Assembly: GCF_008831285.2 (NCBI RefSeq) | Contig: NC_045140.1 | Span: 13,782,233 to 13,846,232, forward strand | DNA from: Nymphaea colorata | Taxonomy: Eukaryota; Streptophyta; Magnoliopsida; Nymphaeales; Nymphaeaceae | Length of the DNA: 64,000 nt | Direction of reading: 5' to 3' | Shown: positions 58,234 through 64,000 of the stretch, in pieces | How the letters are laid out: each line of letters begins with the position of its first letter | Position numbering within the stretch: position 1 is the first letter of the stretch | Notes under the pieces: generated by a model | What the model saw: only the letters and a program-made list of their open reading frames with translations | Database searches by the model: none | What the model was told of the DNA's origin: nothing | Made by a program: the position numbers and the translations under genes

Positions 58234-60302
58234 CTAGATAATTGATGCAGTAGACAAGCTGGTCAGTAATAGGTCATCTTTTGTATTCTCTTTATAACGT
58301 TCCTCAACGCCATCATCTTGCTGCAATGAACTTGCATTTATTTCCAACCCGACAATGAAGGCTAACATCTAAACATGAGAAACCCAAAGATAGTTGGCAT
58401 AGATCATAAGATCCAATTCTAAAATCTAATATGTGCATGTTTAAGTTCCTCCAATTTAACAATATAAACACCTTTCATGCTCACCATCCTCATACAAACA
58501 GTCTTCCACCTCTAAAAGCTCTATAAAGAATTCTTTCCTTAACTAATCATCCATAAATTCTTGATACATGTTATGAAGCTGCCACAATAAATTTCCAATT
58601 AAATTGTTGATAACAAAAACAGTCCAGATATTTTATATGGAAAGACCAAAGGAAGATGACAACAATAAGGTTCTCTACACGGTATAGATATCTAGATAAT
58701 CATTAATAGCATCACATCAACAAGAAAAGACAGTTATGTACCATATTTCTCATATCATACACATGGACTGATCAAGTCCAAAAACAGCCCTCATGTAGTG
58801 AAGTCCACTATGTCCAGAGTCAATACTTACCCTAATATCTCAATTCAATTTAGACAAAATATACAACGATCTTATCTTTATAAAATGGAAATTGAAAAAT
58901 TTAGTGGTAGCACACTTGCAAAATGTGTTTGTTATGGTAAAAGATAAAACAGGAAGACCTTTGGTTATGCATATATCAGCACCATATGTACACTGTTTCA
59001 TCTGCTAAATCTGTTGGTAAACCTTCTTTGCATCAAGTATAAAGATCACCATCTAGATTGACACATTCTCATGACCATTGAGAGAACATAAAAGATGCAA
59101 TCAGGGACCACATACAGGCGAAAGCAATATTTACTGCAAGGGCAGACAAGCTGCCTTATTTTGGTGTAATGTTGCCTTAAATTATAGTACTGGTTGGTTC
59201 TAGGATAGTTTGCTTTCGGTTGGATAATATTTCAATCCATAACAAAAGCTTTCGCTCAAAAGGAATGAATACTAGCAAAGTGAGATATGTGTGAACTGTT
59301 ACAGGTGTCTTTATATTGTTGGTAAAAATGAAATGAAGGTGGAAGTTAGAAAGTAACGGTATTGTTTGGAGAAGAAAACATATGGTGCATATAGATGCAC
59401 AACAACAATAATACTTTTAAGAACGGTTATAAAATGTTCCTACAAATAAAGGTGGCCATTCCTAAAAGCAATTAGGGATGCTCAGGCAACTGTTCCTTAG
59501 GTGGTCCTAAAAGTGATGTTTCTAATTAGTTTTAGGAATGGCCACGACAGTTCCGAGTTCTCATTAGGACCGGTTTCCAAAAATGTTCCTAAAAACTGAA
59601 ATCCTAATTGCATGTTACCATACACATACACCATGGTCAAATGTAAATGGTCAAAATGTCGGGCTGACCATTCCTAATACCTCATGAAATTAGAGAGAGA
59701 GAACACTAAGCAAAAAATGGTTTTAATAGATAGTATAAACTGTTTACATGATAAACAAAATATATATATATATATATATATATTGCAATTTTTCATGATG
59801 TACAAAAAGAATTCAGCTACATCTACATTTTCCTCTTTCATCCTTCTCACCTGCAAATAATAAATAAAGTTCATAAACAAAATGTTAAAATGATCAGTGA
59901 TCAATTTTTATATTTTGTAGGGATTATTCTAGGCCCAATATTTAAATTATGTAAGTACTTTGAAATGTTTGATGTAGAATATTCCAAGCAACAAAAACCA
60001 TACACATAATGATAGGATTTTTCTAGTGAATTTAATGACATAACAGTGAATGTGGAAAAGAAATTTTAATTTAAACATTGACTAATAGTTATTTAAACAG
60101 GCAAAATAAATAGTGGAAACTCTAATGCATGCTTACTAAGGATTGCAGCACATTCATCAATCTTGGATGCTTGGAACTTTAACCACCAAGCCCTCACAAC
60201 ACATTCAACAAGTGCACTTGCGGCTGTTGCATGATTTACTGCAGAGGCCGCAACATCGAAAATTCCCTTGTTTGGTAGTATATCCCGTACATTAAATTGG
60301 CC
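58234..60302 (-). pseudogene. Unidentified minus-strand exon series
   Basis: Four stretches read like exons with plausible splice sites, in order on the minus strand. (1) About 60302-60145, VRDILPNKGIFDVAAS...CVVRAWWLKFQASKID, closing on a GTAAGC donor. (2) 59850-59790, after a TTTGCAG acceptor, VRRMKEENVDVAEFF. (3) 58578-58472, acceptor GTGGCAG, with MYQEFMDD then an in-frame TAG (58544-58546), then RKEFFIELLEVEDCLYED, and a GT donor. (4) 58361-58234, FIVGLEINASSLQQDDGVEE to a stop. I do not recognise the family. The in-frame TAG and the AT microsatellite (59760-59782) inside suggest a decayed gene. The grouping is inference. Confidence 0.25.
59452..59545. mobile_element. 94-bp hairpin element with 16-bp perfect inverted ends
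   Basis: GTGGCCATTCCTAAAA (59452-59467) and its exact reverse complement TTTTAGGAATGGCCAC (59530-59545). The surrounding DNA repeats TGTTCCTA, TTCCTAAAA and GGTCCTAA words. MITE-like; target duplication not resolved. Confidence 0.6.
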
Positions 60303-60465
60303 ATTGTTAAAAGGGTGTTTTAATAGAAGATGGAACCACTAAAAACGTCTGGTACCTGGTCAGAATGTCCCATCTAAAAAAATAAAAAAGATATATCATT
60401 AAAAGGTACCATTAGAGCATAAGGAATCCATGTCTTTACATCTTGATGGTTTTCTATCGAGACTT

Positions 60466-60602
60466 AGGGCCTGTTTGGATGACAAGTCCTCAAACTGGTT
60501 TGGTTTTAAAAACCAGGTATTTTGTTTGGATGCCAATTCAAAACTAAGTTTTTTCTGTTTAAATCTGTTTTTTGTTTGGATGACAAAAACCTGGCTTTTA
60601 AT
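60466..60602. mobile_element. MITE fragment with GGGCCTGTTTGGATGAC end
   Basis: TTAGGGCCTGTTTGGATGAC at 60465 has the GGGCCTGTTTGG terminus and TTA flank common to plant PIF/Harbinger-type MITEs. TTTGGATG(A/C)(C/T) recurs at 60522 and 60574. The opposite inverted terminus was not found, so the copy is truncated or the right end is diverged. Confidence 0.4.
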
Positions 60603-61080
60603 TATGCCTCTACAAACAAGTTTCAGCTTAACAATGTTGATAGTTAGTTGCAGTTAGATAAATAACAAACAACGATGTAGCATACATTATCATGACCTGC
60701 CAGATTGGATCCAGCATAAGTTGTGAAGCCCCTTGTATCTCAATCTTTCTATTTACGATAAACATAATTTGGATCTGACTTTACAAACATCCATTTCAGA
60801 AATTTCTTGAGCAATGCACTGAGTTAAAACAAAGAAGCTCTGTAGGACTAACAACACAATAATCAATAGAACAGAGAAACCCTTCATAAGCTATAAGTAA
60901 CGGCTTCATTCTACATTCCATAGGTAAGTAAACATTCTAATATAACAAAAGCAATTTCCAAACAGCAGCAACCAGGCGACCCAGTGTACTTACTAAAAAA
61001 AAATCTAAAAACATGATATATACAGAATGAAAGACATTGACCAAAAAAGTGTCAAGCATAAGCTGCAAGAGAATAACACC
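60603..61080. other. Non-coding stretch
   Basis: No gene recognised between the MITE fragment and the last CPN60 pseudoexon. Confidence 0.35.
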
Positions 61081-61103
61081 TTTCCTCATCTTTCCACGTG
61101 TAC

Positions 61104-62480
61104 TGATCACATCTTTCTTCAATGGATTTCTTATCACCAACTCCATCAAGTCATCTTTAGACTTAGTCAACTGATATTAGAATGCAAATGACAATAATAT
61201 TTAGTGGATCACAAGACAAAATCAGAACATATACTTGATATTCAACTCTATGTCATCTAGGCTCACTTCAACTAAACCAACGTAGTAACTAACATGCAAC
61301 TCAAAACTCCCCAATGATGCTAAAAAATAACAATGACATAGGACCAAGAATCTGAAAAAGGAACAATGTCCAATATGCCCCTTTCCTACCTTTTATGACT
61401 ACCCAACATCTCTAGATCCACTCTTTCAATGTTCATTCCTAGGTCTTCAGTTATAAGCTACATGAAAATAACAATAATGGAACACCAAAACATAAGAGTT
61501 GGGAGGAAAATTATAAGCAGGATTCAAGAAAGAGGAAATGTGAATGTTTAGGCAAAAAAGGAAGGATAAGAAAAATCTCAACTTCACCTCCAGTAAGTGT
61601 GGCTAGATCCTGCATGGTTGCTTTCTGATTTTCACCAAAACCAAGAGCTTTAATGGCATAGACCTGTAAAAAATTGGAGGACATAAACATGCTTTATCAA
61701 AAAAATCCATATGCAAAAAATAAATGCCAACACAAAAAACATATGGAGAAAAGAAAAAGGGAAATGTGAAGAAATGAAAAATAGCAAGGAAAATAAAAGC
61801 ATATTTATGCCAGCACAAAGCTTATTTAAAATTAGAGTAGCAAGTGCATCACTTTCTACATCCTCTACAACAATTAGCAAAGGTAGAGATCTCTGAAAAA
61901 CATAGAAAAACAAGGTGAAGTGACATGAACCAAAGTGACAAATTTTGGAGTGCTCAATGGCTTACCTTTATTGCTAGCTCTAACACTTTAACAACCGCAT
62001 TTATGTTGGAAATTTCTGTTCATGGACCAAAACAAGAGGATCCTCAAGTTCCTGCAAATTAAAGGAAACAGTATGAACACACGGAGAGAGAGAGAGAGAG
62101 AGAGGGAGAGAGAAAGAGGGTACCAGAAGCAAACCTTACTTTACCAAATATCATATATATGCTGATAATACTTACATATTTTTGGAGCATCTGATCAGTG
62201 ATGAAGTAAGGTGATATGTAACCCCTATCAAGATTCATCCCTTCAACAACTTCTAGTTCATTGAACAGTGTCTTACCATCATGTGAACCAAGGTGCATAT
62301 ATGGTTTAGCTTGTAGAGTATGGAAGACTACTTCCTACATCAACCATAAAGTCAGGCACTCTTATAGAAGTAGTAATAACACCCTCTTTGCCAATGTTTT
62401 CCATAGCTTTATAAGTGATCAGGTCATCAAACTCTCTTTCTCAATTTGCTAATATGATCCCACCTGCTTGTGCAGGAACT
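61104..62480 (-). pseudogene. Mitochondrial chaperonin CPN60 pseudogene, introns retained
   Basis: Minus-strand segments follow plant mitochondrial CPN60 in order. 62480-62372: AQAGG...ILAN, TGA (62441-62443), ERE, then KAMENIGKEGVIT. After about 90 bp of foreign sequence, 62280-62176: [27 protein letters not shown]. 62051-61976: ELEDPLVLVHEQK, a 1-bp frameshift, then NAVVKVLELA. 61892-61804: LLIVVEDVESDALATLILNK. 61663-61580: ALGFGENQKATMQDLATLTG. 61457-61390: ITEDLGMNIERVDLEMLG. 61170-61104: SKDD, then a frameshift before a DKKSIEERC block. AG acceptors and GT donors remain at most boundaries; the donor after 61804 is lost. Both ends of the gene are missing. Retained introns exclude a processed copy. 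The parent gene folds imported matrix proteins. Confidence 0.88.
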
Positions 62481-64000
62481 TAATTAAAATGTTGTTGTAA
62501 AGAACAAAAGAATAACGATCCTTATTCTATAGAAGGATAAAATAAAGTTTGTGTTCTGCCTAGGAAAAACTTCACAAATGCATTTGTGGTCTCAATGAAA
62601 AAATGAGCTAAGTTGTGAACCTAACTATCTCCTTGTAAACATGGAAGCTATCACCTAGGGGAGAACATAGAAGCTTTTTATCTTCTTGTAAAACACTAAG
62701 TTGGGAACAAATGCAGAATCAACTGAGGTTTTTCTGCAATATGAATGCGGAGGTGTTAAACTCAGGAGCAACATCATGCTACCTAGTTGAGAGAGGGGAT
62801 CTTACACTCATTTAGCAGAAATGTGATATGACCCAAATCTCATACCAGCATACGAATATTAGACGTCCAAGCATGCCATTTTTACCTAGGTCTTGAAACA
62901 AAAGCAAGCAAATTACCATATCCATTTCATGGGGCGTAGTTTGTAAACACCATAATCAATCACCCAATTTCACAATATTCAATTAGATGAGAAACAATCA
63001 CTTAATTTCACAAGATTCACTTGGATGGGGTTGCCAAATTTTATTCTAAAGTAGAACTTTTATTCTTAGTTTTTACACTTATCACTTATTGGAAGTATTC
63101 ATGAATCATGGAGCCTTAGTTTCTTCCTAGAAACATTAGAATCTTCATAGAAGAGAAAATAACACCGTGAATATTGTTCTCTAGTGGGGTTTTGAGAGGA
63201 CTTCATAGTTCCCCTCGATGAACATGCCACTACTACCTTTACACTTTTTATATTTTTTAATTCCACATCTGCTAGTGGACACAATCCAAAGCAACGCTTA
63301 TAGAAGTAGCAGTTAATTGCTTGACCTTTAGAATGTAGAATGCAGCTTCATGACATCAACTTATATGTTTGAGCAATATATCATGAGAAATCAAGAAATT
63401 ACCTTTCATAAATGCTGGATTTTTCTTCTATGCCAGCAAATATTTCAAAGAAAGTAAATGCAGCATATCTAGTAATATCCCAAGCGGTCCATTGTTTTAT
63501 AAGCCTGTATATTTGGATGTTTATGGCCCCATGAAGGTCCGTCTACACAGTATAGAGTTCCAGACATGGCTAGTACATGACTTGAACTGTTATATAAGAA
63601 CTAAATTTAAGATTCACTTGACACATTCATCATGGAAAATGGAAAATATCAATAATGCTCTTTACCATACTAAAATTTTACTACTGATCTTGAAGGACAC
63701 ACCTCCAGGATGACATTCATGTTTCAATGAGTAGGCCAATATGGAGAGGGAAGACAATGCTCTATGACCAATGTGCTCTACTTTTGATGGATGTTGGTGA
63801 ACTGTTTCATTCTTTCAATAAAGACCATTTTATTTTTCACAAATCAGCCTACAAATATTTCCCAAAGAGTGCAGAATCCAAAGACAAACCATACAAAATA
63901 ATCCTACATCCTTGGAAGTGTTGTCAACATGATAACTAACTAGTTATAAAAACCTAAAGAGCATTGCATAAAAGGGACAAAAACCAAAAGCCTCAAAAGA
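62481..64000. other. Non-coding stretch to the right edge
   Basis: No further CPN60 exon or other gene was recognised on either strand. Frames at 63492-63713 and 63727-63939 (plus) lack domains. A GA tract lies at 62081-62118 inside the preceding pseudogene. Confidence 0.35.

Overview
This is a nuclear chromosome segment of a flowering plant. Evidence: plant-type Ty1/copia, Ty3/gypsy chromovirus, LINE, hAT and MITE-like elements, intron-bearing gene fragments, long AT and GA microsatellites, and one intact plant cytochrome P450 gene of the CYP94 family. The species cannot be read from the sequence. The GC-rich first half of the P450 against AT-rich surroundings is a composition gradient of the kind described in monocots and magnoliids, but that is not decisive. 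The window is gene-poor: I can support one intact protein-coding gene. Everything else recognisable is a transposable element, a broken gene piece or a repeat.

Layout. 0-1 kb: relic of a Ty3/gypsy element (gag tail plus protease). 1-7.8 kb: AT-rich non-coding DNA with a palindrome, short tandem repeats and a 100-bp AT tract. 7.8-8.65 kb: an 814-bp hAT-type element with a perfect 8-bp target duplication. 9.6-12.7 kb: a decayed unit with TTATCTCA-rich flanks, a Glu-rich repeat-coding region and a possible plant-mobile-domain fragment. 15.7-18 kb: a deleted Ty1/copia element whose RNase H region carries a threefold tandem repeat. 19.5-23.3 kb: the CYP94-like gene with a TATA box, a GA-rich repetitive leader and a possible poly(A) signal, bracketed by inverted copies of one TTATCTCA-rich repeat. 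23.3-29.5 kb: microsatellites and dispersed repeats. 29.55-31.88 kb: a composite Ty3/gypsy insertion whose parts lie in opposite orientations. 32-38.3 kb: dispersed repeats.

38.38-49.21 kb holds a full-length but inactivated Ty3/gypsy chromovirus (Tekay/Del-like) on the minus strand. It has two LTRs of about 3 kb, a tRNA-iMet primer site, a polypurine tract, decayed gag, protease, RT, RNase H and integrase, and a near-match target duplication. 50.9-51.9 kb: a LINE relic and an orphan C2-domain exon. 52-57 kb: microsatellites, a perfect 110-bp tandem duplication, dispersed repeats and a degenerate tandem array. 57-60.6 kb: MITE-like hairpins and unidentified minus-strand exon-like stretches. 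61.1-62.5 kb: an intron-containing pseudogene of mitochondrial chaperonin CPN60 on the minus strand.

The parts do not form a pathway. The P450 is probably the only functional gene; its family oxidises fatty acids or jasmonoyl-isoleucine at the omega end. The retroelement, MITE and gene-fragment pieces record repeated insertion, template switching and segmental duplication around it.
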